Made by a program: the position numbers and the translations under genes
Notes under the pieces: generated by a model
Databases searched by the model: none
What the model saw: only the letters and a program-made list of their open reading frames with translations
Told to the model about the DNA's origin: nothing
Shown: piece after piece, positions 1 through 11,599 of the stretch
How positions within the stretch are numbered: position 1 is the stretch's first letter
Layout: every line of letters starts with the position of its first letter
Origin: Actinostola sp. cb2023
Lineage: Eukaryota > Cnidaria > Anthozoa > Actiniaria > Actinostolidae
Assembly: GCA_033675265.1 (NCBI GenBank)
Contig: JAUJYZ010001362.1
Coordinates: 172,787 to 236,786, forward strand
DNA: 64,000 nucleotides
Direction of reading: 5' to 3'

Positions 1-1360
1 TGTTTCAACCATTGGTAGATCACCGACATCTTATCGAGAGTGTACTACCTTATGTTCCCGTGGGGGAGGAGGGTACTCCCTAGTGGGATGGGTATTAATG
101 TGCCTTCCAGCACCGAAATAGGGTTACAAATTCAGTAATTTACACTGGAAAGTGTTAAATTAGTAATACGTGTTTATGGAAAACCGACTTTTTGCACCCC
201 GAAACAGGGTCAGTTCTTAGAAGTCCGGGCGGCGCCACCCTGTAAATTATGGTGAGGGCTCCCTGCCGATTGATCTTACAGCGAAACGATAAACCGATTC
301 ATTTACCGGCATCAGTATATCAGCGTAAACCATTTTGTGCAAAACTGATGTTCTACACATGGTATATTCTACATCTATATATTGTATATATAGAATATAC
401 ATTGTATAGCCCCGATGGGGACTGTTTAATAAAAATTTACTATGAGAATGGCGGCAACAAAAAGTGGAAACTGGGGTGTTTCTTGGTGTTGCAGTCTGCA
501 TTGTATTCTTGGTTAGGTCTCTTTGTATGCAGGGTATTGTTTTGGTTCAAGTTCATTCTTCTCGTTCTTTGTGTTCATTGTCTAACGTCATCTGGTGTTC
601 TGCAACACCAAGAAACCTCCGGAAACTGAGACAGAACCGTCACAAAGCAAACGAACCGACGTCTTGCCGAGTCACGATCGACAAAACAACCGACTTTTCA
701 TCGATTTGATTTTAGAGATCCCATAAGTCGAACTGTTGGGGTTGATCCCTGGTCGATGCATCTGTTATGAAAAATACAACGCTAACAAACACGCTGTATA
801 AAGTCAGTCGTTTGTCTTTCAAACAACAAACGCACTACATCGCCCCTCGGGTGATCGATGTGATCCCTGCAGAGAACACTGACTCAATGATTTCCGTATG
901 TCTCCAGAATCGTTATTACAGGCCTTAGATTGTCAAAGCGACCCGTCACGGAATCTATAATGATACGCTTGCATCAACTAAATTTCGTTGGTTTTTGGAC
1001 TTTCAATAAGCTGATAAACGGTAAACATTAATTACATTAGGCAATAAAAAGACTCTTGAATTTGTTTGGTTTTGATCTTAGCGATAGTAAATCTGATTGT
1101 CTTAGCATTAGCACTGGATGACAGATGAGTCACTTAATGAGGTGGAGGCAATGGTGGACCACAGTTACGACCAGCCATTAACCTTGAAAGGCTTTCGTGT
1201 CAAGGTGTGTCAGTTAGGGTATAAACAACAGCTTCTTATACTAACGTTGTACTGCGGCTACAGCTACTGTTCCTGAGAGAAAGGGTTACTTGACTGTTAT
1301 TTGTGGTAGGTTATAAAAGCAATGTATTGGTCAGTTGAGGACCTTTGCGAATGCCCACTT
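1..1360. other. Intergenic, no gene supported
   Basis: I find no exon with splice signals or recognisable protein here. Positions 190-270 (gcaccccgaaacagggtcag, then taaattatggtgag) resemble two better preserved copies at 16160-16260 and 17155-17270, so this is one member of a dispersed repeat family. Short overlapping ORFs at 249-709 show no family resemblance. Confidence 0.5.
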
Positions 1361-1362
1361 GC

Positions 1363-1563
1363 AGGAGGTCCGACTGTCACTGGAAAAAGCGCACTCTTAC
1401 TTCAAACCAAATTCATTGAAAGATCTTTGGAAATATCCAAAAACTTGATTTTAAATTTGCAAGGTTAATTTGAAGAGCGCACGCGCGTTGAATTCACAAT
1501 GAATTTGCAAGGGTTGGAGATCGTGCGTTTTTTTTCAGTGACAGTACTAGATAAGTCGGACCT
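1363..1563. mobile_element. Foldback MITE-like element
   Basis: The left end AGGAGGTCCGACT followed by GTCACTG is mirrored at the right end, where CAGTGAC is followed by AGTCGGACCTCCT. The inner parts (aaaagcgcac on the left, gtgcgttttttttcag on the right) also pair. There is no coding capacity, so it would be non-autonomous. No clear target duplication is visible. Confidence 0.6.
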
Positions 1564-2860
1564 CCTTCCTTCTTCAAATTGTTTTTCTTCATTTCTACAT
1601 CTATCTCCATTGATTCAAACATGGTAGTTAACAACAACAACAACAACAAACATTTACGTCCAGTTTTCTGGGGCGTCTAGTGAATCCGTAGTTCAGTTTA
1701 TTTCAGCTTAAATTTTCATTTTAGTTCATCGGCGCTTCAGTTTCTGAAAATGCGACACGCATCTAAGAGCAGCATGTATGCGCACACAACCACAAGGCGT
1801 CAATAGACTACTTCCCTGCAGTACCGATACTTCCTATTCTAATACTGCTGATATAACTGCTACGGCTATTACTGTTGCTATTATTTGGAGCCGCAAACCG
1901 GGTACAGCTTGACCATCTGTCTGCGCAACCATTCATTATGATCAGTTGTTTTGGTTTGTTTCTGATCGAGTATTCGATTTCAACCACATTTATTTTATTA
2001 TCTTTAGAACAAATGATCGCGGAAGGACGTCTTATCAACGCTAAATCGAGCGCCGTTCAACGTGAATGATTAGTAGTTCAGTATTCAGTACATACTACAG
2101 GGTGGGGCAAGGCTGGGACCTCTAGAATCACAAAATATAAATAGATCTATAAAAGCTTTAAGTCCTACTAACAGTTTTTCCGTGTAAAAGGGACGTCGGA
2201 AATCGATTCAAGAAGACAAAGCACAAGTGATTTTGACAAGTTATTGTTTTTTGCAAAGTACCATGGGAGAAGACGTACGCACGGAACATATTTATAGGAA
2301 CACGCAAGACTGACGCGCGATAATAAACAATGTCACAAGCAGACGCCGTTCAGAAAAACAATCATCATAAACCATCATCATATCCGACGCAATTGCACAA
2401 GCTGGAGCCGAGATGTATCACAGCTAGCGGTTCTCACCAAACTTTGTAAAGTTAAGTTCCTTGCGCGTATTCTCCGTCCGACCTCGATCTAGAGACTCGT
2501 TGTACATTCTTAGCTACTGTAGTAGTGCCCGGTACGGAATCTCAGCATAAATGTTTCCGAGTAACTGGATTAGAATGACGTCTCTCGCAATTACGGATTG
2601 AATCGCCACACGGCCAAAAACAAATTTGCATGAAGTTTCATATACAGAGAACGCGGTAAAACACAATGCGCAACACTCACCCCTGTAACTGAAGTTGATC
2701 ATGTAGATCGTACGTCAAAGCCGCACTTTCCACTTTTGAATCAAATCGTTCAATGTTTGGTCGAACCATTTAACCTCGCCCTTATGTTGACAAATAACCC
2801 TTTTTTCTCTAGCCCACCCCGGATACATATACGCCTATATATGTCAATAAACCAATACTA
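1564..2860. other. Intergenic, no gene supported
   Basis: There is a short CAA-rich run near 1630-1665. Otherwise I see only scattered short ORFs on both strands without splice signals or recognisable domains. Confidence 0.4.
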
Positions 2861-2869
2861 GTATTGGGA

Positions 2870-3490
2870 GCAATTCTAGAATACCCCGCCACTATATCAA
2901 GCTCTTGTAGCGGCACTCTTTGAGAACGACGCAGATATATTCTATTGTTATGTATATATATGCAGGGTATTCGGTAGTTGTACCCATGTATGGAGTACAG
3001 AATCCCCGGCCCTTCCACTCAGTATATACAATAGATTCTATTGTTATGTATACATATATGCAGGGTATTCTGTCAGTTGTACCCATGTATGGAGTACAGA
3101 ATACCCCGCCACTATATCAAGCTCTTGTAGCGGCACTCTTTGAGAACGACGAATAATACAATAAATTCTATTGTTAGTATATATACAGGGTATTCTGTAG
3201 TTGTACCCATAATACAGAATACCCCGCCACTATATCAAGCTCTTGTAGCGGCACTCTTTGAGAACGACGAATAATACAATAAATTCTATTGTTATGTATA
3301 TATATGCAGGGTATTCTGTAGTTGTACCCATGTATGGAGTACAGAATACCCCGCCACTATATCAAGCTCTCGTAGCGGCACTCTTTGAGAACGACGAATA
3401 ATACAATAGATTCTATTGTTATGTATATATATGCAGGGTATTCTGTAGTTGTACCCATGTATGGAGTACAGAATCCCCGGTCCTTCCAAG
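2870..3490. repeat. Tandem repeat with internal hairpin, about 120-130 bp unit
   Basis: Four to five imperfect copies share gcggcactctttgagaacga, a TATA-rich spacer, gcagggtattctgtagttg and tacagaataccccgccacta. Within a unit GGGTATTCTGTA pairs with TACAGAATACCCC, so each copy can form a hairpin. The recurring gagaacgacg motif sits near 2926, 3140, 3259 and 3386. ORFs across the array appear on both strands and are repeat artefacts. Confidence 0.75.
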
Positions 3491-3499
3491 TGGCGGGTA

Positions 3500-5090
3500 C
3501 GTATCCTGCAATTTAGCAAAAACGTCTTGGCATTACATGATCTAAAGGGTAATCCTGGTTCACCAACTTATTTCAGGCCTTTTCAAGTGCGCGCTGCTAC
3601 GGATAAGAGTACTGAGTACCACAGGGAGTATGCAAGCTCATCAAACGACGGCCACGCCCTTGCGCGCCTATACGGCATATATTTCTTGTTCTTTTAACAA
3701 CCTCAAACGAAGTACTTGGGCTGCCTGTGCGTTCACCCGACCAACAATGTAGGTACGGCAAACAACAATTTTAAAGTTTCTATAACATTTCACACAAAGG
3801 TACCATAGACTTTAATCGAAGCACTCAATGTGGCTAAAGCTTATTAGACTGTCCGGGAGAGCTCTGACTACTGTTGAAGGACAAGCCAATGTGATTGCTT
3901 TCATGAGAGTTTGTACAAAGTAAAGGTTAAGTGTTTTGTTTGTGGTGACTGATTTAGTTAAAATGGTTTGAAATATAAATGGTGCCTTGGAATAACTATT
4001 CTATTTTTAAGAATATACTCTGCCGTTGTCCAGCTCCTGTAATCATTGTGTGAGTGCAGAGTTTTGTATAAAGAATGTTTGATGTTTCAACGAAGATCTC
4101 CAGTCACACTGCAACCAGTGTGTTCGATATTAAATAGCACTAAATAGTCTCAACAGCTGGGCGAAGCAATACGACGAGTCAATCTAAGAACGGATGATAT
4201 TTACAATATGGGACCTCCCTCTCTGTAGTAGTCGAGTTCAATGATTATATTTACGTGTCACAGACTGATACATAATGCTTCTACAAGTCATCTAACTAAC
4301 CTGCGTGCAGACGTCCTCTCTCCAAGAGCAGAGCGGCTGTACACAGGCTACCACTAACCGGTGCAATAAACCCACTAACGCACTCTCTCTCCCACCACGA
4401 CTACAAATTACTCCCATTGAATCTATCTACTATATATTACTCCAGAGGACACGATCACTGGGCAGCAAAAGCGGCCCCTCCTATGCTTCATGAACACCAT
4501 AAAGCGGCTCAGGCATAAATATGTTTGACTATTTTTGACCTCCCGTAAGACGACACATTCCATAAACGGGCAACATAAGTAAGTAACGTAGCTATGCCAG
4601 ATATACTTGGTTATTTTTGAACCTCGCTCAAATGGACACCTCCCATAAGGCCCAGGCGCAACTATAGATGTTGTAACACCTCCCGTTAGTCGTGCTGAAC
4701 GATATAAATGTTACATCTCATCAAGTAAGCGATATACATAAAGGTCGCCTCCTCAGAAGTCTTCGTTTGTATTCCCTGGGATTCATGTTTCGCTCGTACA
4801 TGGGCGTCATGAAGAAGTAGATGCGATATTCCTGATTGTGTTTCTCGTAGGTGTACGAGCTTTCTCGGCGGATGAAGCTTTTCTCGATGTCTTCTTGTTT
4901 GGGTTTACTCTGAAAGAGAATACAAAGGAACCTCACTTAAGCGGACACCCTTCAGACCAAGCATGGGTGGGAGAGGTGTCCGTCCGCTTATCAGAGGTGT
5001 CAGCTTACTGGAAGTGTATAACTGTAATAGTCAAACCTGCATGACTATAGGCCCATCTCAGTCTCGTAAACGACCACCCATTATTTTTTC
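3500..5090. other. Intergenic, degenerate repeats only
   Basis: Fragments resembling cctcccgtaag / cataagcgaccac occur at about 4540-4700 and 4920-5070 and again near 5430. They look like remnants of a dispersed repeat. I see no exon in this stretch. Confidence 0.4.
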
Positions 5091-5119
5091 TCAAATTCTA
5101 CTGAAGAAATAGAAAACGA

Positions 5120-5250
5120 GCGCGCGTGCTATGTGCAGATTTATAGCACCCGGGGACTGATCAAAACACGAGAGAAGTGTTTTCTCGACACTTCTCGAGT
5201 GTTCTGATCAGTCCCCAAGTGCTATAAATCTGCACACAGCACAGCGGACA
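5120..5250. mobile_element. Foldback element with GC-rich ends
   Basis: gtgctatgtgcagatttata with ggggactgatcaaaacac on the left pairs with gtgttctgatcagtcccc and tataaatctgcacacagcac on the right, around a loop of cacttctcga-type sequence. Flanking gagcgcgcgtgc at 5118 and ccaatcagagcgcgcg near 5360 suggest that a larger element of roughly 260 bp encloses the hairpin. Confidence 0.6.
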
Positions 5251-5399
5251 AGTTTTCTATTTCTTTTATAAAATACAATTATGATTTTAAGGCAAATTTT
5301 CAATTTTGTTCGTTACAAAAATGTTTGAATATCTGCGCGCGCGTGGAATTCGTTTGGCCAATCAGAGCGCGCGTTAGATCAAAGTTATTTTATAAAACA

Positions 5400-6140
5400 C
5401 TGTAATTATTGTCTCATATTATCAACTTCCCATAAGCGACCAGCGTGCCTGACAATTGAGTGGTCGAACACGAGAGGTTCGACCATTCAACATCGACCAA
5501 GTCGACTACAACACGACCATGACCTTACTATTCAACACACAAAACATGACCACATCTGGTAATAGTACGCACCCTGCAGCCATATTCGGCCCACTCTCCT
5601 TGATCTGTGAGTCGATACCAGATCCACTTCGTCGCCAGTTCATCGGAAAACTTCGCGCGTGACTCGGTAGACAATCGTCTTATTTCCGAGCGATGGTAGT
5701 TGACTTCCATACGCATTTGTTGGAAATCAAGTCGTATTGAGTTGTCAGTCTTCAAGTGAGACCTTTAAAAATACATAAATAAACAAATAAATAAAAATAC
5801 ATAATGAAATCAATAAATTACCAATATAGCATGGCCTCTTGGTCTATTATACTCTGCACTGTCCATTGTGTCATTCTAATCTACACTGTGTTTTATGAAG
5901 ACATCAATTGAGCACTATATAGTGTATCCCATTTGGCAATGCTGTGCAATGGCCCAACCCACTCTACATGCGACCTCTGCTGGGATCGCTTGGCTATTTT
6001 ATGGCCGAGGGGGACTTTGCCCCAGATGAAAATGGAAGGGTTTCAAATGACAGGAAAGATAACTCCATGTCATGGGCTTCCTATTTTCAAGGACAGGAAG
6101 GGGGATTGGAAGAGAGAAAGGTCTCCTTTACCACAGGTGA
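5400..6140. other. Intergenic, no gene supported
   Basis: Open frames at 5456-5662 and 5933-6207 have no recognisable domain, and the latter runs into the adjacent 18-bp array. A copy of the CATGGGCTTCCT motif of the window's GGGCTTCCTGTGG family is at about 6070-6085. Confidence 0.35.
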
Positions 6141-6145
6141 CCCAG

Positions 6146-6818
6146 CAATTGACTGTCCAGCAATTATTGACTGTCCAGCAATTATTGACTGTCCAGCAAT
6201 TTATTGACTGCAATTATTGACTGTCCAGCAATTATTGACTGTCCAGCAATTATTATTGACTGTCCAGCAATTATTATTGACTGTCCAGCAATTATTATTG
6301 ACTGTCCAGCAATTATTATTGACTGTCCAGCAATTATTGACTGTCCAGCAATTATTGACTGTCCAGCAATTATTATTGACTGTCCAGCAATTATTGACTG
6401 TCCAGCAATTATTGACTGTCCAGCAATTATTGACTGTCCAGCAATTATATTGACTGTCCAGCAATTATTGACTGTCCAGCAATTATTGACTGTCCAGCAA
6501 TTATTGACTGTCCAGCAATTATTGACTGTCCAGCAATTATTGACTGTCCAGCAATTATTGACTGTCCAGCAATTATTGACTGTCCAGCAATTATTGACTG
6601 TCCAGCAATTATTGACTGTCCAGCAATTATTGACTGTCCAGCAATTATTGACTGTCCAGCAATTATTGACTGTCCAGCAATTATTGACTGTCCAGCAATT
6701 ATTCCAGCAATTATTGACTGTCCAGCAATTATTGACTGTCCAGCAATTATTGACTGTCCAGCAATTTATTGACTGTCCAGCAATTATTGACTGTCCAGCA
6801 ATTATTGACTGTCCAGCC
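6146..6818. repeat. 18-bp minisatellite (ATTGACTGTCCAGCAATT)
   Basis: About 37 copies, mostly exact. Several units are lengthened by one ATT triplet (21 bp) and a few are shortened. Because units are multiples of three, ORFs exist in many frames; none should be taken as a gene. Read on the minus strand the unit is CTGGACAGTCAATAATTG and it continues without a break from the end of the WWE-type exon at 6810-6908. Confidence 0.9.
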
Positions 6819-7579
6819 AAACATGACTTGTGGAATAAATTAGAGTTTGAGTGACGGAAGTGACAGACACCTTTCTAAGCTGGACAGAGAGACTTTGCCT
6901 GGTCATCTCTGCAGTACTTTGACACAAGCACAAGAGCAAGCATAAAAACAAGCATAATAAGAGCAAGCATAATAAACATGTGTCATGAGAAAATTGGCTA
7001 ATGGATAAGTGCAAGCACAAGAAAATGAACAATCCTTGTGCTTATCCCATATGTTTATGCTTAGTAGCATATAAGGTCCATTTTCACAGTAGAATGACAC
7101 CTCTCAGGGGCGGATCCAGAGATTTTGCAAAAGGGGGGGGGGGGGGGGGGGGGGGGGGGAGGTGTTCAGGTTGGACATTAGTTTCAGCTAAATTTTATGT
7201 AAATAATTTTTTGGCAAAAACGGTATTCAAATTTCCAAAAGGGAGTGTGCACCTCCTTTGCAACACCCTAAAACACCCCTGCCTTTTTGAGTTTGTGCAT
7301 TTGCTTGCATCGCTAGGAGTTGAACTCACCGTCGTGCCATTGCTGACAGGTCTGGGTTGATATCACTAGTATTTGTAATCTCATTGATAGGATTACAGAA
7401 TAGTTTCTCTATGGTATTATTGTCTTGCTCACTGAAGCTTTTCCATCCTTGGACAGGAATGCGATACTGCCAGTGGTATTGCCAGGGGCAATGATGATTA
7501 CTACATCGGCGGCCTTTATTGCACTCTCCGTGTAAGAAATCCAAGCAAATATGGGCAAATGAGCTCAATTTAAAGTGGA
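6810..7579 (-). CDS. CCCH zinc-finger/WWE protein, PARP7/12/13-like (two exons, partial)
   Basis: Exon A is 7579-7330. The acceptor cctctgcag is followed by an in-frame CCCH finger, C-x7-C-x5-C-x3-H (CLDFLHGECNKGRRCSNHH), then CPWQYHWQYRIPVQGW and TIEKLFCNP, which resemble the start of the WWE region in TIPARP, PARP12 and ZC3HAV1. It ends at a consensus donor, CG/GTGAGT. Exon B starts at 6908 after tactgcag and reads EMTRQSLSVQLRKVSVTSVT, the counterpart of the QIRRLSTPSSVTK stretch of WWE domains. Exon B then merges at HVWLDS with the 18-bp array and hits a stop. The phases do not join with the consensus donor; the cryptic ACTA/GTGATA inside exon A (phase 1) would fit. I found no upstream exon and no PARP catalytic domain in the window. 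Family members bind RNA and ADP-ribosylate proteins in antiviral and stress responses. This is probably a broken or partial gene. Confidence 0.6.
7080..7329. repeat. Dispersed repeat fragment with a run of 27 G
   Basis: The phrase cagggg-cggatccagagatttt precedes an uninterrupted run of 27 G at 7133-7159. The rest up to about 7320 looks like an old interspersed repeat lying in the intron between the two PARP-like exons. Confidence 0.5.
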
Positions 7580-7790
7580 CTGCAGAGGAAATAAACCAAA
7601 TTTATGTGAATTTTATGACATCTGGAGCAATCACACCGTGCAACGCTTTGCACTAAATAGTACTAATTTTAATTATCACTATTTAGTACTACATTGTACT
7701 AAAATGTATTTATATGTATTTATAAATAAAGTTGTCAAATCAAATCAAAAAAATCAAAAAATCAAAAAATAAATATGTCGCATGGTTAAG
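7580..7790 (+). repeat. Probable retroposon 3' tail
   Basis: An AT-rich segment ends in aaataaagttgtcaaatcaa followed by repeated atcaaaaa. A tail of this form is typical of a non-LTR retroposon or SINE 3' end. There is no ORF of note. Confidence 0.35.
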
Positions 7791-7870
7791 TGTTGGTATT
7801 CTATCTGTGAAAAAAGTACTCAATACTTTTTATGTGGCTAAATGTAATTTAGGCTAAGTTAAAATTAAGA

Positions 7871-9619
7871 CTATGCTGGCCAGTGGTCTTCATCACACAT
7901 GACAATTGCGGAGCACCTCTTGTGGGTCTTCAGGGGCAAGACAGACAATGTGCCATGACTAGTCACTCTGGCAAGTTTGTTGATCATCGCAGCATCACAA
8001 ACTAGATATTGTGCCTTCATCTGACTCTAACGATCATTGCCCCACCCAACCCTCCCTAATGGTAAGTATCGGTTAGGTAAATAGTCTCCACTGATTCCTG
8101 GATTCCTTCTATCAGTGTGACAGGTGGACCGTGACAGGGTTACCATGGATACTTCCTAGTGTCGCACAGAGGCTGCAGTCCAGGTCCACCAAGTTTAAGG
8201 CACCTACCACCAGGATCCTCTATTGTCAATGAATTTAAGTTTTGTTTCATTGATATAATGTGAGCTGATAAAATTGAATGAAAATGAATGAAGTGTCGAA
8301 GGTTCAACCCCCAATTATTTTTTTGATATTTATCATACGTCATACCAATCTCCAATTGCAACTCAGGGGGAGGTACAGACTGTAAGACATGGCCCCCTGC
8401 TTCCAGAGGGAAGGAGAGACTTACCCTCATCAAGTTCATCATTTGCATCTTTGTTTGAGCTCCTTATGGATTTATGTCTCCGTGGCGACCGTTCATTGTC
8501 TATGTCCAAGCACACAGGAGTAGAAAACCTGTTTCTAAACCTGTAAGCCACCAGGAGGGATACCGTTGTCATGACTGCAGCAAATATCCTAGTAACACTC
8601 CAGTAGTTATGATGGATTTCTTCCTCCGCGTAAACAGCCACAAAGTATTTATAAAAATATGAGCTCAGAATGACTGTACGATCAAACAGGTAAGTACAGA
8701 GTACTGTCATGAATGGAATGACTTTGAAGACCAAAACTTCAAGGCCAATCAACATCAACTCCAGCAGTACTTGCCAGAAGTACTTTACACATCTCAGGTG
8801 AAGAAACCATACTGAACATTTATAAATACGCGACGAAAACGCAGTTAAAACTCTCAGAATAAAGTCAAACACTCCCTCTACACAAAGCCACAGTAGATAA
8901 CACATGTGTTTTAGTAAACCTAATAGAAAATCGAATCCTACTGCGACTACTTTCCAAAGGTCTTGCAGTGTCCATAGGATAGGGCTGAGTACAAACGTAA
9001 ATAGCGACAACAACATATCAAGAAATTGGAAAACAAGTCTAGAATAGCGATAAACTTCAACTCCAATAAATATTGCAAATATTAGTAGCATTGTTGCTAC
9101 TGTCCATTGACCTCCAGGAGTGTAGTCACTTGCAAGTAGGAAAAGTCTTCGACATAATTCACGAAAACCTCGCAAGTAAATTCTGACATCAAGGAACTTT
9201 TCCCTCACCATTTTTCTAACTCTGAAAATGCGCCTTTTAACAGGGACACATATGATTTGATAGAGTCTTGTCTTTGCCTGAGAATAGTACTCTTTAGGTC
9301 TTTCTAGTACTGAAATAAAGAATTGTTTATACTCGAAGTTGATCAGACAGCGAACAGACGATGAAGCTCTCTCGACGCCATGTCTGACACCAAAGATAAC
9401 ACTGCATAACAATCCATAGAGGAACGCAAAGAAGCTTATAACGGGGCTAAGGAATCCATAAACCATTCGCAAAACATTCTCGGTTCTTTCCTTTTGCCTG
9501 GCATAGAATGCAATAACGTTATTCTTGAATTCAAAAGGGAAATTGAAGTATCGTGATTTCTCGGTCTGTCCTTCTTCAGCCATGTTGTTGTCTTCTTGCT
9601 GGTCTGAATCTGAATCCAT
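7871..9619 (-). CDS. Multipass membrane protein, unknown family (2 exons, 441 aa)
   Basis: Exon 1 is 9619-8425 and starts with an acidic N-terminus (MDSDSDQQEDNN). It continues through at least six hydrophobic segments, for example YGFLSPVISFFAFLYGLL, WTVATMLLIFAIFIGVEV, FVLSPILWTLQDLWKVV and IFAAVMTTVSLLVAYRF. It ends in phase 1 at a donor GTAAGT. Exon 2 is 8001-7871, entered after aatatctag. It is the same phase and encodes CDAAMINKLARVTSHG, LPLKTHKRC and CDEDHWPA before TAG. A competing phase-compatible terminal exon (8219-8140) encodes low-complexity sequence and is less convincing. I do not recognise the family. The conserved-looking Cys/His C-terminus may face the cytosol. The start codon is the first ATG after an in-frame break, and a second ATG follows at residue 13. 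Confidence 0.65.
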
Positions 9620-9818
9620 GATTTACGGCGATCTGTCTTCGGAAAATGTGCTTAGAAGACAAAATAAACAATTAACGTGATTCTTGTAGCATTGTTGAAG
9701 CTTTTGCCTCAGTGAAACTCCAAAGTACGGCGCTGTTGTAGGAGTTTAGGCCAACAAACGTTGCACTTTTGATATCAACTTTGCATAACATTACACGCAT
9801 GACTTCACCATCAAACAC

Positions 9819-9952
9819 ATGAGCAGCAAAGCAGCAGCATCAACTACTTTTTCGCCATTTAAATTTCCTGAACTCAAGGATATCATAGAGGCAAGATATT
9901 CCTATTTCTTTGCAATCAACTGTAAACCCCCAAAAGCGTGTTTACTGAGAGT
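9819..9952 (+). CDS. Possible first exon, divergent from the membrane-protein gene
   Basis: ATG at 9819 opens a frame reading MSSKAAASTTFSPFKFPELK and on to PKACLLR, followed by a consensus donor AGA/GTAAGA. The position about 200 bp from the divergent 9619 start would suit a shared promoter. An overlapping frame (about 9938-10210) encodes a hydrophobic stretch followed by a Lys/Arg-rich tail and might be a separate reading. I recognise neither frame and saw no downstream exon, so this is tentative. Confidence 0.25.
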
Positions 9953-10393
9953 AAGAGTTTTGGCGCCTTTGTCACGCATATCCCACCACAGGAAGCCCAG
10001 ACTGCCTTTTATTACTTATTGGGGTTCCTGTTCCTGTGCATTGCCTTGTCTATTTTCAAAATACCGCAATATTGCAAAGACAATTTCCTTAAAAATGAAA
10101 ACAATAAAACTAAAAGGAAAGGACAAAAGAAAAGAGAGAAAAAGAAACGCGCTAAAAAAGAAGGGGGGGAAGAGAAGAACAGGTCGATTCTCCATCCTTT
10201 GACTCCATAGTTTTCGTCACGGTCCCACCCCTCCTCATGGATCATGATCCATGCCCTCTTGTATCAAAGAAAAGACGAAAAAGAAAACTTGGAAAAAAGA
10301 AAAAAAAAAAGAAATAAGTATGGCACGATTCTCCCAAGACGCTGAGACATCGAATCGACTTACGTAAAGGGTGAAGATTTCGGCCCTGTCCGC

Positions 10394-10460
10394 AGTGTCG
10401 TCACGCAACGCGCTCTCCCCTTCCGTGTGTTAAGGGGAGAGAACGTTGCGTGACGACACT
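10394..10460. mobile_element. Short perfect foldback
   Basis: AGTGTCGTCACGCAACG plus ctctcccctt is mirrored by aaggggagag plus CGTTGCGTGACGACACT, with a loop of under 10 bp. This looks like a MITE remnant. Confidence 0.65.
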
Positions 10461-10952
10461 AAACACGGCTGCGAGGGAGACTTTTAGCGATCCCGGTGCT
10501 ACAAAAAAAACTAGGCCAAGCCATAAATTCAGATATCCTCTATTAGGCCATGATAACAAATTGTTGTATCAAAATCACCTAGGATGTTGTTTTCAGCTGA
10601 AAGATTAGCTATTCCTTCACATGTTCTTTCTCATGATTCTTCAACTCATGTTGTCTCAAAATCACCTCGATCAGTTCGGGTATGCGCACGATCCAAAAAC
10701 CCGAGACCTGCAGTCATTTTCTTGGTCGATGTGTTGTCTAGGAGCACATCTCAATATGAGAACTGTTATTACAAAATGTATCTTAGTCAACAAAACCGTT
10801 TTGAGAACACAGACGTATCATATTAATAAAAATAACTTAAACATTTTTTAATTATTTTTAATTATTTTACAGTTATTAAAATAATTATTTTCGTGAGTAT
10901 AAAAATGTTCTTACAAAAACAAACAGTAAAAGAAAAAAGAAAAAAAAGTCGG

Positions 10953-11033
10953 TGACGCGAGGAATCGATCCCGGGCCTTGCATGGCCTTGTGCTTCTAAC
11001 GCGCTGTGTTTCTGTGCGAGCCACGGGACCATA
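10953..11033 (-). tRNA. tRNA-like sequence (SINE head or pseudo-tRNA)
   Basis: On the minus strand GTGGCTCGCACAG resembles an A box and GGATCGATTCC a B box, about 45 bp apart. The sequence ends in CACCGAC followed directly by a T8 run, as in an RNA polymerase III terminator. The acceptor ends pair poorly, so a tRNA-derived SINE or pseudogene is more likely than a working tRNA. Confidence 0.4.
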
Positions 11034-11104
11034 GTAATTTGCACAACAATAGACAGTCCATTCACAGGATACACTAGGTTATTTTGTCCTCCAAATCAAT
11101 AAGC

Positions 11105-11370
11105 GTGCACGATAGCCTAGTGGTGCGGGGCAGTTATTTAGTGGGACTAGGATCCGACTGTTCCCTCCCTCTTTGATCACTAAGCTGATTGGTGTAATGC
11201 CCGGATAGCGCGGATGGGGCCGAAATCTTCATCCTATACGTAACATACGGTGACTCAGCATGTCTGGGAGTATGGCCTTTTTTGGATAAATTACCGGCAT
11301 TCATCTCTTTTTTGAACCTGCATGGGGGTCCAGGGTTCGAGTCCCAGCTGTGGCACCTTTTTTTTTCATT
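11105..11370 (+). repeat. tRNA-derived SINE-like segment
   Basis: A B-box-like GGTTCGAGTCCC at about 11334-11345 is followed by agctgtggcacc and a run of T, as in a pol III unit. An A-box-like tagcctagtggtgcgggg lies about 220 bp upstream, too far for a simple tRNA. This is probably a composite or rearranged SINE. Confidence 0.35.
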
Positions 11371-11599
11371 CATTCTTGTTTTGTTCTTGTTTGTTTGTTT
11401 TCTATTTTGGAATTGTTTACATATTTCTTCTTTTTTTTTTTGTAAAAAATATTGTAAATAGCATAAATAAGCTTTCACCAGTCTTCTCCTTTTCCCTTGC
11501 TAGGTCCATTTTAAATGATTTTATAATTTTTAAAATAATTTCAATATTTAACGTTGCTTTCGTTTGACTAATTACATTTAAACGATATTCAAACAAAGG

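Noticed and set aside
8140..8219. Alternative last exon of the membrane-protein gene (EDPGGRCLKLGG)
   Set aside because: Phase-compatible, but low in protein-like character; the 8001-7871 exon is also in phase and looks conserved.
10953..11033. A functional tRNA gene
   Set aside because: A and B boxes and a T run are present, but the acceptor stem pairs badly; kept only as tRNA-like.
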